In this document: positions 32,578 to 43,899 of the stretch, piece by piece
How positions within the stretch are numbered: the stretch's first letter is position 1
How the letters are laid out: the number at the start of each line of letters is the position of its first letter
Source of the DNA: Pseudevernia furfuracea
Taxonomy: Eukaryota; Ascomycota; Lecanoromycetes; Lecanorales; Parmeliaceae
Reading direction: 5' to 3'
Assembly: GCA_022315425.1 (NCBI GenBank)
Contig: JAIUPT010000038.1
Coordinates: 1,240,001 to 1,304,000, forward strand
Length of the DNA stretch: 64,000 nt
Notes under the pieces: generated by a model
Databases searched by the model: none
The model's input: only the letters and a program-made list of their open reading frames with translations
Told to the model about the DNA's origin: nothing
Position numbers and translations under genes: made by a program

Positions 32578-33436
32578 GTTGATTGTTCTTCAGTTGGCTT
32601 TGATAGCTTGGAAAAGGGATATTACCTAGGTAGAGAACCGGGTAGTACGTACTTAGGTGCTTGACAGGTTCGAGCAAGCGCGGCTACGAGTAGCGGCTAT
32701 CTACTTTAGCTTGCGCTGGCTCGTCCCTCGCCAATAGGAGTCCCCAGACCGTTGGACCTTTTATTCAGCCTTATAGGTCTAAACCTTATAGGGCTGAACT
32801 ACTTTTTTCTTTTTGGGCTGTCTCCGGGGGCTTGCCTGGGGGACCCAATTATGCCCAGGGAACTCTACGGTGACCTACCTGGGGGACCTGCCCGGGGGAC
32901 TTTTTAAGAAGAGAGTTTGCTTATGACTTGCGGGCCTCGCTTATGAGTTTGAATGTACAAAGTAAACAAAGAAATTTGCGAGACGAAAGAAGAAAAAAAC
33001 AAAAAAAGTTGTCCTAGTGAGAGCCTTCATCCTGTAGAAGTACCTAGGGTGTTTTTCTCGTGAATACCATAAAGTAGGTACTGCTCCTGATTGATTGTTG
33101 TCACGGTACGCCAAGGCTTCCTCAGAGGCTAGCGCCCAAGTAGGCTAGCGCGGCTTGGCGCCGCACATAGAATAAAATATCCTTCTCACCACACATGAAT
33201 ACATGACACCCAGTCCTATTTCCTTGACAATGACAAACTTTTGCTGACTTATTTACTCGATTACTACAACACCACTACGAACACCATCACTCTCAGAATT
33301 CGCAAATGTTTGGCGCCATTGGTGGGGGCACCAGGGGTGCAAGTTCTGAAAATATCAATGTCCAGGCAGGAAAATTCATGGTTGGAGTTCAGAAAATGCC
33401 TCATATAAATTTTGCATTGGCCAATCAGACATTGCC
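32578..33436. other. Gene-poor stretch with palindrome and GC-rich short repeats
   Basis: No gene recognised. It contains an imperfect 31-bp palindrome (32766-32796) and several copies of C(C/T)(C/T)GGGGGAC between 32,824 and 32,900. An A-rich run at 32,990-33,010 and a GGCTAGCGC direct repeat near 33,126-33,152 follow. Confidence 0.4.
32766..32796. repeat. Imperfect palindrome
   Basis: CAGCC..TTATAGG, TCTAAA and CCTTATAGGGCTG: the two arms are near reverse complements with about six unpaired positions. In noncoding DNA upstream of ATP16. Confidence 0.7.
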
Positions 33437-33700
33437 ATGAGGGGTAATCGATGCATTGTTCTATCAAACGAATTACGGTTGGTACTTGCGATTGCCTTTT
33501 TCAATGTTGCTACACTTATCATGCATGCCAAAGAATGTTTCGGGGCAAATGTGGGGTCACCAGGGTGGATCAACACACTAAGGTAAGTTGAGGTAGCTAT
33601 GGTGAACCGTAGTTTAAATATTATTTGTAGAGCACCAGAGCTTGCCGCCAAACTCTTGAACAAATTGTGCTCTATTCCCCATGATTATTGTCTCAGATGA
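33437..33700 (+). CDS. Possible small two-exon protein (71 aa)
   Basis: Exons 33437-33582 and 33631-33700, joined across a 48-nt intron with GTAAGT donor and TTTGTAG acceptor; frame closes at TGA. The peptide has a hydrophobic segment (LRLVLAIAFFNVATLIMHA, about 13-31) and then a polar part with four Cys in all after the start (CFGANVGSPGWINTL, CSIPHDYCLR). It could be a signal-anchored or secreted small protein, but I recognise no family and such a frame can arise by chance. Confidence 0.3.
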
Positions 33701-34710
33701 TGTGTCTTATTGAGCAGAGTCTTAGGGAAGTTCCTTTCGGATGAAGGCCGGTATTATTATTAGTACTCCGTTCTCGGCATGAGAGGTTTTTTCTTTCTTT
33801 ATTAAAACAACTAGTTACCTACGGTAGGTAAAGGTAAGGTAGAAGTTAGGGTAATGCAGGACTAACAGCTTTGGTTGTCACACCATTCATTGGACAACAA
33901 TGAGCTGCTTCAGGCGCAGAAATGGGCCGTTATTCGGACATGACCTCCTCCGACTGGTAATGAGTGTAATAATATAGTATCTTACCAACAATAATCATCC
34001 CGTTTGTGGTTATTGTCCGTCGTTCAAAGGCCGAAGGCGAATCCCGGGATGATAAATACTGTGGGGAAATCAATCATCTACGCAGAGTCTCTCTCAGCGG
34101 ATTTCACACATAAGCGTCCTTCTCGCCGCCTTCCTCTTCCCCTCGTTCTGTGAGCAAACCTTTCACCACTATCCATATCACAACCAAGTGCTTCTTACAC
34201 TTACACTTTTGCAATAACACAGGTTGCGTGACAACGCTGTCTCACAACTATTGAATCTGGAATCGACTCGAACAAACCCCCCCATCCCGGTCCTTTCCGC
34301 CACGACCTCGTGTTTTGTCTAAACACACAGCCGCCAACTACATCCTGCGAAAGCCAAGTTCTGATCTCATCGGTCCCTCAGATCTTTTTCTGGTCTTTTC
34401 TCACTGTCTTCGCAAGGCTGAGTTCGATTCCTCTGCGCGCAGCTCTCGGCGCCCACAATAACATTCCTTGCGAGTGGGTTGACTCGACCACCAAACGCAT
34501 CATGTCCGCAATACATTCATAACAATACGGTCCTCAGGGACACTACATATCACAGGGCCGCAAGATACCTATCGTCCGATTTCACTTCCGACAGGTTCTG
34601 CCCGCCTTGAGGAGCATCTTGCCTCAATCTTACTTGGACTTTAGCAAGTCGCTCTCGATATCTAGGCCCCTGAGCTAGTCTCCGATATCCTTCATAAAAG
34701 GCCTGGCCAC
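33701..34710. promoter_or_regulatory. Long upstream region of the 34711 gene
   Basis: About 1 kb. The part from 34,060 is C/T-rich with no in-frame start, as in long 5' UTRs of fungal regulatory genes. An ORF at 34310-34522 (70 codons) could act upstream, unproven. Confidence 0.4.
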
Positions 34711-37005
34711 ATGGCTCATCATCAGCAAAGCAATCATGATCGGAGTCTCGCAGCACAAGGGATGCCCTCTAGCAATGGACTCCATAGCGCTACAAATCAG
34801 TCCACGAGTGGGGATGACGAACTAACATCGGATGACGATGAACCTCCGCATTTTTCAAAAATGATCACACCGACCTTTCCAGGCTCAAGTACCCAGCATG
34901 GCTACATGGCGTCGCTGCATCTTCAGCGCAGTAGGAAAGAGTCACTTCTCACTCAGGCGCTTCTAACGAGTCCAGAGCTGACTCCGTTGTCCGATGCTGA
35001 AGCACCTTTGCTTACTAGCGATGGTGGACTGACAAGTCCCGCCAGGACCACTACCCCCAGTCCCCCACCGCCTGTCATCAATCATAGTGGCTTTGCCTCG
35101 CTCATCTCATCGGATAATACGGCTCTAGCGAAAGGACCTACAAGGGATGAAATACAAGTTGCCAAGACGTCGAGTGCAGATCGATCACAAGAAATCAAGG
35201 TGGAGGAAGGTCTGGGTCGCAGACGATGCATCAGCTTTGCATGCGGCCGTCAAAGCATTACACGGAAGCAGAATGATCAGCCAGCAATCACTAAGGCGAA
35301 CACAGTTGCGTCGTTGAAGCCAGCCGATCCACCGAAACGGCCCTGCATGTTGAGATTCGCTTGCCCTATGAAGCCTTCGCACACTGATCTTTCAAATTTT
35401 AAAAATGAAGGCAAGTCAGCCGACAAAACTATGCCTCCCAAAGCAGAATTGGTAGTGCCAATCCCAGACGTCAGCCTCAAAGAGCGTCGGAACTCAGCTT
35501 CTACAGCGAAGACCAGCCCAGTCCAAAGTGCCTCCATCGCTCCTGTAAGCGCTCAACCTTGGAAATCACAAGTATTTAACCGTATAGACTTCCAGAAATC
35601 CGAAGCCACCAGATTCCATGAGTTTGCCGGCCCTTTCCATGCCGAGGATGAATGGATAAACGAGCAGACAGCCTACCGTCAGAAAATTACCATCAATGAT
35701 ACTCTCCGAAAGGAGAATGCTATCAGGGAACTGGCCGAGGAGGCCGAGGAGGAAGCACTCGAAGAGGAAGCTGACGAAGAGCTTGATGGATACAACAATG
35801 GCGACGGATTCGACGGTGAAGGCAGAGACTACAGTGACGAAACTTCTGATGGAGGCAATGAGACAGACGACGAAGACGGCTTCGCTGACTCCGACGACGA
35901 AAGCGATGGAAACTCGGATTATCAGTTCTGGACGCCAGGTCTTACAACAGCCGCCACCTCCACCGACCACCTCGAGCAGATTCGTCCCACGGTCCATAGG
36001 GCGGCTTCGGAGTCCTCGATTGAATTCACAAAGGTTGCGAGAAATGGTTCTACTCGAGCCCGGAAGCAGCCAGGGACACATAGATCCCCTCGAATGCGCC
36101 CTGGGACCCCCGAATTACCGGACGATGCCGAATTTGTCATTGGAACTCTCGATGAGGATAGGCCTCTTCAGGATGCATACATGTCTTGTTTGGAAGAGCG
36201 CCGACGTTCAAGACATAAGCCTATTCCTCAAGACATCGATCCTAGCTTTCCCACGTCAGAGCCTGAGGCTGATAACGATGACGATGATGAAGAGAATGCT
36301 ACTCAGGTACATGATGAGCCAGAATGGGTTACGGGTCGACCAGACAGTTCTGGTGAGGAACATTCGAATTCTAAAAAGAACAGCTCGCCGTCTACCAAAG
36401 TCTCTACCCCTCCAATGCCTTCGCCTAAACGCATGCACTCACCACCACCACCACCGCCGCCGAAAAGAGGCACTGTGCATCGTTCACCACCTCCACGTCG
36501 CCTTTTTGGCCATTCAACCCATCGTCTGCGGTCTCCGCCACCGATGCACGGGAAACTCACATCCCCTCCATCGTCCCGTAGACCTTCCGTTAGCGGATCG
36601 CCTTACGAACCTCCTGGGATCAAAATGCCGCACCTGGCCCAGCGCCCGAACCTCACTCATACAACGTCGCTACCAAGAACTCCTAATCCGTTCTGGGATC
36701 AGCACCGCAGGTCTCGTTTCCATGATTTTGACAGCCCACTTGTTGGCAATTCACCAAAGAGCACCGGCCGGTGGCCTATGGATCTTCACAGCCGTGGACC
36801 TATCGACATAGTTCAAGGTCTCGAGACTAAAAGACAGAGACGCAAAGATAAATTTTGGCGACAACATTGCCGCAATGCCGGTAAAGAAAAGGAGCGAAGA
36901 TGCCAGCCCGGCAAAGGGGCAGAAAGGATGAGGGAACTTGGACTAGAAATGGCGGATCGGCTTAAAGGCTATGGCCAAAAGCCACAGCTCGTTCTCTCCG
37001 TCTGA
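34711..37005 (+). CDS. Unknown acidic protein with paired Cys motifs
   Basis: Single exon, 764 aa. Features in order: an acidic Ser-rich N-terminus (GDDELTSDDDEPPHFSKM); RRRCISFACG (about 169-178) and KRPCMLRFACP (about 210-220), two similar FAC motifs that could bind metal or a partner; WINEQTAYRQKITINDTLRK; and a Glu/Asp-rich region (about 345-410, EEAEEEALEEEADEE and DDEDGFADSDDESD). Then come DDAEFVIGTLDEDRPLQDAY, a poly-Pro stretch (SPPPPPPPKRG) and a basic C-terminus with RRKDKFWRQHCRNAGKEKER. From memory the arrangement resembles fungal DUF3295 proteins; I cannot verify this. Likely nuclear by composition, which is inference. Confidence 0.75.
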   Translation: MAHHQQSNHDRSLAAQGMPSSNGLHSATNQSTSGDDELTSDDDEPPHFSKMITPTFPGSSTQHGYMASLHLQRSRKESLLTQALLTSPELTPLSDAEAPLLTSDGGLTSPARTTTPSPPPPVINHSGFASLISSDNTALAKGPTRDEIQVAKTSSADRSQEIKVEEGLGRRRCISFACGRQSITRKQNDQPAITKANTVASLKPADPPKRPCMLRFACPMKPSHTDLSNFKNEGKSADKTMPPKAELVVPIPDVSLKERRNSASTAKTSPVQSASIAPVSAQPWKSQVFNRIDFQKSEATRFHEFAGPFHAEDEWINEQTAYRQKITINDTLRKENAIRELAEEAEEEALEEEADEELDGYNNGDGFDGEGRDYSDETSDGGNETDDEDGFADSDDESDGNSDYQFWTPGLTTAATSTDHLEQIRPTVHRAASESSIEFTKVARNGSTRARKQPGTHRSPRMRPGTPELPDDAEFVIGTLDEDRPLQDAYMSCLEERRRSRHKPIPQDIDPSFPTSEPEADNDDDDEENATQVHDEPEWVTGRPDSSGEEHSNSKKNSSPSTKVSTPPMPSPKRMHSPPPPPPPKRGTVHRSPPPRRLFGHSTHRLRSPPPMHGKLTSPPSSRRPSVSGSPYEPPGIKMPHLAQRPNLTHTTSLPRTPNPFWDQHRRSRFHDFDSPLVGNSPKSTGRWPMDLHSRGPIDIVQGLETKRQRRKDKFWRQHCRNAGKEKERRCQPGKGAERMRELGLEMADRLKGYGQKPQLVLSV

Positions 37006-37983
37006 AGCCCGGCTGAGAAGCCCCCGCAGATCTTGGTGTCTCGGATGTCTTGCATATATCTTGTAAATATTCTATATTCCTTCTCGCTTCGACTGGGAGA
37101 TTTTACATATTGCTTTTCATGTCAGCGGGTTCTGCACGAATCGGCTATTGGACTTGGACGAATACCAGCATGATCGGAAGGGTAGCAATGATTTACGTAT
37201 GTGTCCCATTGGGATGTTGCATAGTTAGCAATGGTAGTAGTAGGCTTCATTGTGACGACCATTCGTTGAAGTAGTACTGCGGCTACTGCCTATTGCAGCG
37301 CCTAGGCGACACATACATTGGGGTCGAGGTGTAGTAGGGATGCCACAGAAAAAGAGGAAACGCTGAAGCATTCTTGGTCTTGGCCAAATATGAGAATGGG
37401 TCAAAAGTCAAGGGCGTGGCTAAGGGTCGAAGCCAGACCCGCCGTCAGAGAGTGAGGAAAAGAAGTGCGTGCCATGCTAAGCGTAAAGTAAGTCATAGGT
37501 GATAAATAGCTTAGACTGAATGGACGAGCATCATATGTCATTATCATATGCACTGCGCGCCTAGCCGAGAAGCAGATGATGCTGGACGAGGATTCATCAT
37601 TACTCTACCTGAAAGGAGAACAATTAAAGTGTTGCCAAAACAGCATACCGTGTGACCTTTTGCTGACCGCTTCCATCACGAATGATGACTACAATAATGA
37701 TGATTGTGAGTATTATAGAATGTGCATGGGTCCGATGATGAGAAAGGTATCTTTTCTATGATACCTAGAGTAGTGATATAAAGTGCAACTGTACAAGGTA
37801 ACAAGGTTGTATACTCGTAAGGTAATACTCGTAAGGTAAATCCTATCATTTTGATGGGGATGAATTTCATGCATGGTGCATGACCCGTCTAATAATTATA
37901 AAAGATCACGATAGACTAAGGTAACCCGAACCCCACGCCGTTGTTTGGGGCTGCCTCTCGCCTCTTTGCCCTCGTTTACCCCT

Positions 37984-38037
37984 CCAAGTCCAAGTCCAAG
38001 TCCAAGTCCAAGTCCAAGTCCAAGTCCAAGTCCAAGT
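37984..38037. repeat. Hexanucleotide repeat (CCAAGT)x9
   Basis: Nine perfect head-to-tail copies of CCAAGT. On the other strand it would encode Leu-Gly repeats, but the surrounding frame shows no protein features. Confidence 0.95.
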
Positions 38038-38068
38038 TCTAGATCCCTAGTGCTAGTACCGAGGATTG

Positions 38069-38121
38069 ACAACAACAACAACAATAGCAATAAACAACAA
38101 CAACAATAATAACAACAACAT
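38069..38121. repeat. AAC-rich microsatellite
   Basis: Interrupted CAA/AAC triplet tract about 30 bp after the hexanucleotide array. Confidence 0.85.
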
Positions 38122-38661
38122 TCTAATCTCCCATCCAAACAAATTACCCTCCCCGCACATATCGCTAACAGCCATTTTGCATTGACCAATTGATCGTTCC
38201 TCGCTGATCGACAATAGTGGATTATCGCGGCAACCAAAATCCCCAAAGAAAAAATTAAAATAAGAACAACGAGCCACACGCTTGCTTATCTGCCCCTCCA
38301 CTTTTTCTGCAGCTCTTGCAAGCTGCATCATCTCCGCATAGCTCCCCACTCCCTTTAAACCGTTGCTATTGGCCCGCACCTCCTCGTTTCGCACCAACTC
38401 TCTTCGTCGCCCTTGTTTAAAGGTCATATAAGCCTTTCGAATCATTTGTACAAATATTTCTAGCGAACTTCCTACCAGGCACTACGTGGTTTTGTGCAGG
38501 TACATATCCATGTCAAGCTCGCTCCGAGGCGTAGCGTTGCATCGTAGCTGTGACGTTCGCACGTCCATCGCAAACGCTCAAGTCGTTGGCGCCGCGCAAG
38601 ACAACTATCTCACCCATCTCCTCTCGCCACACCGTCTTGCACCCCTTATGTATTGCTCAGC

Positions 38662-41221
38662 ATGGACTCGGAGGATGGACAAATTTTTGTCAAGGTAGGA
38701 TGCCCGAGACTCACTCACTATACCCGCATTACGAAACATGACTGACTTGGCATAGAATTTAGCACAGTTTGTTAGGACACATGAAAAAGCCCTTGCCAAC
38801 GCCTTGCAATTGCACAGGCAAACCCCCAAAAATGGACAGACAAGCGTCGCTACGGGAGAGGCCTCTCCTACACAGATCAGTAGCTACCAACATTCTACTC
38901 CTTCCTCGTCCACATCGAATGCCCTGGCAGCTGCCCTTTCCCTTGGAACCCTGAATTTCACATCCCAAAGCCTCAAGCCGGCCAAGCTCACCCTGACCTC
39001 ACACCACCTCTTCTATCTTTTATCACGCATAGAAGAGATAGGAATCCCTGTGGGGCCAATGAATGTGCGATTAGAAAACATCCATGCAGAGGCGTCGCCG
39101 GCGAACTACGTCTCTTTTCTTAGCCAGTCACAAAGGTCTCAGGGACGCAGCGATCGCGACTCGATTCACTCCGTATCCAGCGTTCGCAGTGTCATGTCAG
39201 GAATGTCCAACCTATGGTCTGGTTTTGGCTTAGGGTCTTCAACCAGTGCTGCTAAGACGGAGAAAGCCAAGGCGCAGCTGTTGATAGACCTGAAATATCT
39301 ATACTCTGCTTTCACAAAGATCCCGTGCCTACGACTATGCCCCGACCGTAAAGCGCGTCTGATCGGAGGATACGAGGAGTTTCCTTTCGATACTGCAGTA
39401 CCATTGCTAGCCTTCAAGAATGTCAGCGCACTTGAGATATGTGACGTAGACTTTCGACAATTCTATGGCTGGGATAAATTGGCAGAGCAACTGCGCTCGC
39501 TCACTGTGAAGCGGTCAAATGTGGATGACCCGACAGATCTCTTTGTCTACATCGTGCTAGATGATATGGACAAAAGAAGACGGCGCTCATCTAAAGCCCA
39601 ACTACCATGGCCAGCGAGCCCTTCATTACATTACAGTGATGTAGGACGGGCAAATTCCACTCCTAGCTCGCCCATGATTGATGACAAGCTCGGGCAGAGT
39701 CCCAAGAAAAATCTCCATCTTCAACAAGAACCCGATATTTCGGTATCTCAGCGTCGAAGACCAGGGACGAAAAGCGCATCTCCGAGCAGGCCCAGCACCT
39801 CTAGACAGGTCAACGTTAAGCGTTCGGGATCTGGAAGCTCAACGTCAAGTACCCATTCCCTTGGTCCCGCCCCCATGGGTATACTCCCAGCGTCAAAATG
39901 GAGGTTTCTGAGGCACTTGAGCCTTGCAGACAATTCCCTCACCTCAATGACATCTTCCAGTCTTGCACCCCTTTCCAATAACTTGCTCTCATTAGATTTA
40001 TCCTCCAATTTGATCGTCGAGATTCCAGAGGCTCTAAGTATCTTGACTTCTTTAAGGGCTCTGAACCTCAGCAACTGCATGATTGAATCCCTACACTCGC
40101 TTAGGAGGAACCCATTGCCAGCTATCAATGCGCTAAATCTTCGCGGAAACCGACTGGTGTCCATTGCAGGTGTCGAACGGCTCCTATCCCTGGAGCGGCT
40201 TGACCTTCGCGACAACAGACTCCAAGACCCAACTGAGTTAGCCAGACTCACTGGCATTCCAGATATTCACGAGATCTGGGTTTTGCGAAACCCTTTCGTC
40301 AAAAGCCATAGCAATGTGAGTTATCTTTTCTGAGCTATTTCTGCCTGATTCGTGCAGCATTCTGAGCCACAGGAGCTGCCACAGGAGTGAAACATCCCCA
40401 GGACCTGTCTAACGACTCTTATACGATCCCAAAAGAGATATGCTGACTCCGAAATCATTAAGTATCGCGTCCAGATATTCAATCTTTTCCGGAACACCCC
40501 GGGGTATTCTGAGGACATCATGATTGATGCTTCAGCTCCTGGATATGGTGAAAGAAGGCAATTAAGAGATCGCGTGATCGAGCCAGAAGGAGCCCAAATC
40601 GTCCAGGCAACACTTATTGAGCCAGCGTCAAATCTTCCAGCGCAGACCCAGCATACCCAAAATTTGAATGACAACGCAGACAGAGCGGAGTCACAGCGCC
40701 CATCACCTCAAACGACACAAAGTGAGTTTGCGGTAGGGTCAGGTCGTCGAAGAAAGGGCCCACGGCGGCGTATTGTTGATCTTGCTCGGGAGAGCTCCCC
40801 CATCAATCAGCAAAGTCAAATGGAGATTCTGCAAGACATCGCACGTCCAACACCTGCCAAGGTTTACACCGAAGACGTGTCGCCAAGGAGCAAGCCGACC
40901 TTACTTCCCCCACTGCAGGTTGGATCCGATAGACTATCGCCACAGCCACAGCCGCCCGAAATAATAGACTCTGCCGGGCTTTCCCACCCAGATGTATCCG
41001 ACAAAGGACGATCTCTTGTCTCAGAGATCCAAAGCTTAAATCTCAACGTCAATGGTGAAGCATACCGACAAAAAATTGAGAGCCTCAAGAGCGAAGTTGG
41101 AAGCAATTGGTTGAGTGTGCTGAGTGAAGAGGACTGGAATCAGCACCACATGAGGCCCGAAGTCCCTGCTTTTCGAACATCGAGCCAGGGCATTCTCAGT
41201 GGCAGTCGCACTCTGGGCTAA
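38662..41221 (+). CDS. Leucine-rich-repeat protein, STK11IP/nischarin-like
   Basis: Exons 38662-38694, 38756-40315 and 40463-41221; 783 aa. It starts MDSEDGQIFVKNLAQFVRTH. A conserved N-terminal block includes LIDLKYLYSAFTKIPCLRLC and FKNVSALEICDVDFRQFYGW. A Ser/Arg-rich spacer follows. Leucine-rich repeats (about 410-520) include LRHLSLADNSLTSMTSSSLA, LLSLDLSSNLIVEIPEALS, LRALNLSNCMIESL, ALNLRGNRLVSI and LERLDLRDNRL; the LRR cap HEIWVLRNPFVKSHSNYRVQ is restored by removing intron 2. The C-terminal 250 residues are polar. By layout it resembles LKB1-interacting protein; exact role is unknown. Intron 2 (40316-40462, 147 nt, acceptor TTAAG) belongs to the repeated intron family. Confidence 0.85.
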
Positions 41222-42636
41222 AGAGGTGCCTACTCTTGGTAATTACCCCTGGATTCAAGGAACGCCAAGGATGGTTGATGGCTTGGCGAAGTCGGCAATG
41301 AATCGTTGTAGAATACTGTCTTTGCCAAGCGGGAATTTTCCTTTGACAGCTGGCATATGCGTTCTGTGCATAGATTCCGGCTTTTTTCATGTGTTCCAAA
41401 ATCGTCACGGAATGATGATAGGCCTGATCAACGATAAACTTGTAGCATGGAAGCGAAGGCGTTAGACGTTGTAAGAAGAAAGCGTTCTGGATATTGTTCA
41501 ATCCATGGTTGATATAAACATGACTTCGTGGCAGGCAAGCTGCCAGAAAAAGTGGCACAGATTTAGTGCAGTCACAGGTAGTAAGCCACACAAGCGAAGA
41601 GATCTGGCAATAATCGATGCGCAGAAATAGTCCAAACAGAGTGCTTCATGAACATCAAAGAGTTTCTACCATAACCAAGCCAGTGGAGAAAAGCACCTCC
41701 GCAAGAAATCCAGCTGTCTCACTACATACACCCATGCAGAAGATCTTGAGTCGGGTTTACAACTCTCTTCAACTCTCTTCAACTCTCTTCAGGAACGGTT
41801 TGTGCTCCAAGATTTGAATCGTCGTAAATCAAAGGTAGGTAACAAGTACATACGAGCGAGTACTTCAGAACTTTGAAAGTAAAAGAAGAAGTACTCAGCC
41901 ATATAAAGGTCCCCGGCGCCACTTACTCTATAGTGTAACACTGTAACTAGCCGCTACATTCCTGCGCTAAGAGCCGACAACCCAATCACCCAAAGAACCC
42001 AACATCACTCCTTCTTTGAAACGATTTTCTTGCAAACCACAACTTTTCCCAATCAATCACCACAGCTGTGTGCTTGAAGTCGATCGAGGCGTCTTCTCTC
42101 TACCTAGTGACCACCACCTCTCTCGCCTGCTGAAGACGCCGATTTATAATATCCAACAACAAGCCGAAAACTTCAGCGACAGAAGCCGCGAACAACTTCA
42201 ACGTGATACCAACGTCCCCAACTGTCCAGCTCACCATAAACTTGCTCCCGCCCTTGTGGCCAAGATTGTTGTGATCATTGAAGATCAGCGAAGATCGGAC
42301 CTCTAGGACTTCTCTGTGGGGACAGGGTGTCGTCGCTTTCACTTTTGACGCGCAGTATCCCAAGGGGACGAATCACCGCCTGCACAAGAGTAGATACAAG
42401 GTAAGCAGAGGTGAATGAAATATTGTCTGAGGCCTACGTTGTCTATGCCCCGCAAGCGCCTTGATGCGAGACTATGCTAGCGGGTTTCTATCAGGCTAGC
42501 TAGCTGACGCGGTGAAATGAAAGTAGGCTTCTTCGAGATTCGAAACACAGAACCGTGAACGGACGATCTCGAGTGGCTTTCAACCCCGCTCTGAGCTCTG
42601 ATAAGCCGGCATCGCCCCCTAAATTGGGACCACAGC
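41222..42636. promoter_or_regulatory. Long upstream region of PP1
   Basis: 1.4 kb. It contains a perfect 10-mer tandem (41761-41790) and, from about 42,000, a CA/CT-rich leader likely to be 5' UTR. No gene recognised. Confidence 0.45.
41761..41790. repeat. Tandem AACTCTCTTC x3
   Basis: Three perfect copies of a 10-bp unit in noncoding DNA. Confidence 0.9.
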
Positions 42637-43899
42637 ATGGCGGATCAAAATGATGTGGACCTGGATTCTATCATCGATAGGCTGCTCGAAGTGAGAGGAA
42701 GTCGACCCGGGAAGCAGGTGCAGCTCCTTGAAGCAGAAATTCGTCACCTGTGCCAGAAGGCCCGCGAGATATTCATTTCCCAGCCCATACTGTTGGAACT
42801 GGAAGCTCCGATCAAGGTATGTACATCTCCTCAACCGTGCGGCTTGCAACGGTTCTTTCGGTGTCCGACACCAGTGCTAACATGTTGCTTTGCTTGCTGT
42901 AGATCTGCGGTGATATTCATGGCCAGTACTACGACCTTCTCCGCCTCTTTGAATACGGAGGATTCCCACCCGAAGCAAACTACCTCTTCCTCGGGGACTA
43001 CGTTGACCGAGGCAAACAATCTCTTGAAACCATTTGCTTGCTTCTTGCGTACAAGATCAAGTATCCAGAGAATTTCTTCATCCTACGTGGGAACCACGAG
43101 TGTGCATCGATCAACCGCATATACGGATTTTACGATGAATGCAAGAGGAGGTACAACATCAAGCTGTGGAAGACGTTCACCGATTGCTTCAACTGCCTGC
43201 CGATTGCAGCAATTATCGACGAGAAAATTTTCACTATGCACGGGGGATTGAGCCCTGATCTGAATTCCATGGAACAGATCCGTCGTGTGATGCGACCTAC
43301 AGATGTAAGTGGTGCTCTAATTTTCTGAAGATGCTCATGATCTTCAAAGAGCCTGGGTTTTGCTTGTGTGGTGATTCGCTGACTTGCGTAGATCCCCGAC
43401 TGCGGCCTATTGTGCGACTTGCTGTGGTCAGATCCCGACAAAGATATCACTGGGTGGAGTGAAAACGATCGCGGTGTCTCCTTCACCTTCGGGCCTGACG
43501 TCGTTTCTCGTTTTCTACAGAAGCATGACATGGACCTTATCTGCCGTGCGCATCAGGTCGTTGAGGACGGTTACGAATTCTTTTCGAAACGGCAGTTAGT
43601 CACGCTATTCAGTGCGCCCAATTATTGTGGAGAATTCGACAACGCAGGCGCTATGATGAGCGTGGACGAGAGCTTGTTGTGTTCATTTCAGGTAAGTCAC
43701 TCCACCTGATGTCTTTGCAAAGTCGCTGGCCCATTACTTTGCCCACAGCTGGCTGCCATAAATTTTTGCAGATGCAGTAACTAACGCATTCTCTGATTTA
43801 CAGATCTTAAAGCCAGCGGAGAAGAAACAAAAGTACGTCTACGGTGGCATGAGCACTGGCCGGCCTGTAACTCCTCCAAGGAAGCAAAAGAAGAAGTAA
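42637..43899 (+). CDS. GLC7: Protein phosphatase 1 catalytic subunit
   Basis: Exons 42637-42816, 42903-43304, 43392-43691 and 43804-43899; 325 aa. All metallophosphatase motifs are present: GDIHGQYYDLLRLFEYGG (about 62-79), GDYVDRGKQSLE (about 92-103), RGNHECASINR (about 122-132), MHGGLSPDL (His about 173), RAHQVVEDGYEFF (His about 248) and the SAPNYCGEFDNAGAMM loop (about 270). The C-terminus RPVTPPRKQKKK keeps the TPPR site that is phosphorylated in other PP1s. PP1 removes phosphate from Ser/Thr under control of many targeting subunits (mitosis, glycogen, polarity). Near identity to known PP1 makes the call safe. Confidence 0.98.

Larger units (their letters stand above)
37006..38661. other. 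Intergenic with simple-sequence repeats
   Basis: 1.66 kb between two plus-strand genes. It holds a hexanucleotide array, an AAC-rich tract and a C/T-rich stretch with TATAAG-like sequence near 38,425. No gene recognised. Confidence 0.45.

Noticed and set aside
37896..38279. Minus-strand frame with Leu-Gly repeats
   Set aside because: Made by the CCAAGT array; no other protein features.
38053..38445. Minus-strand frame starting MIRKAYMTFKQGRRR
   Set aside because: Overlaps the AAC microsatellite (poly-Leu/Val end) and a likely promoter; no family or splice support.
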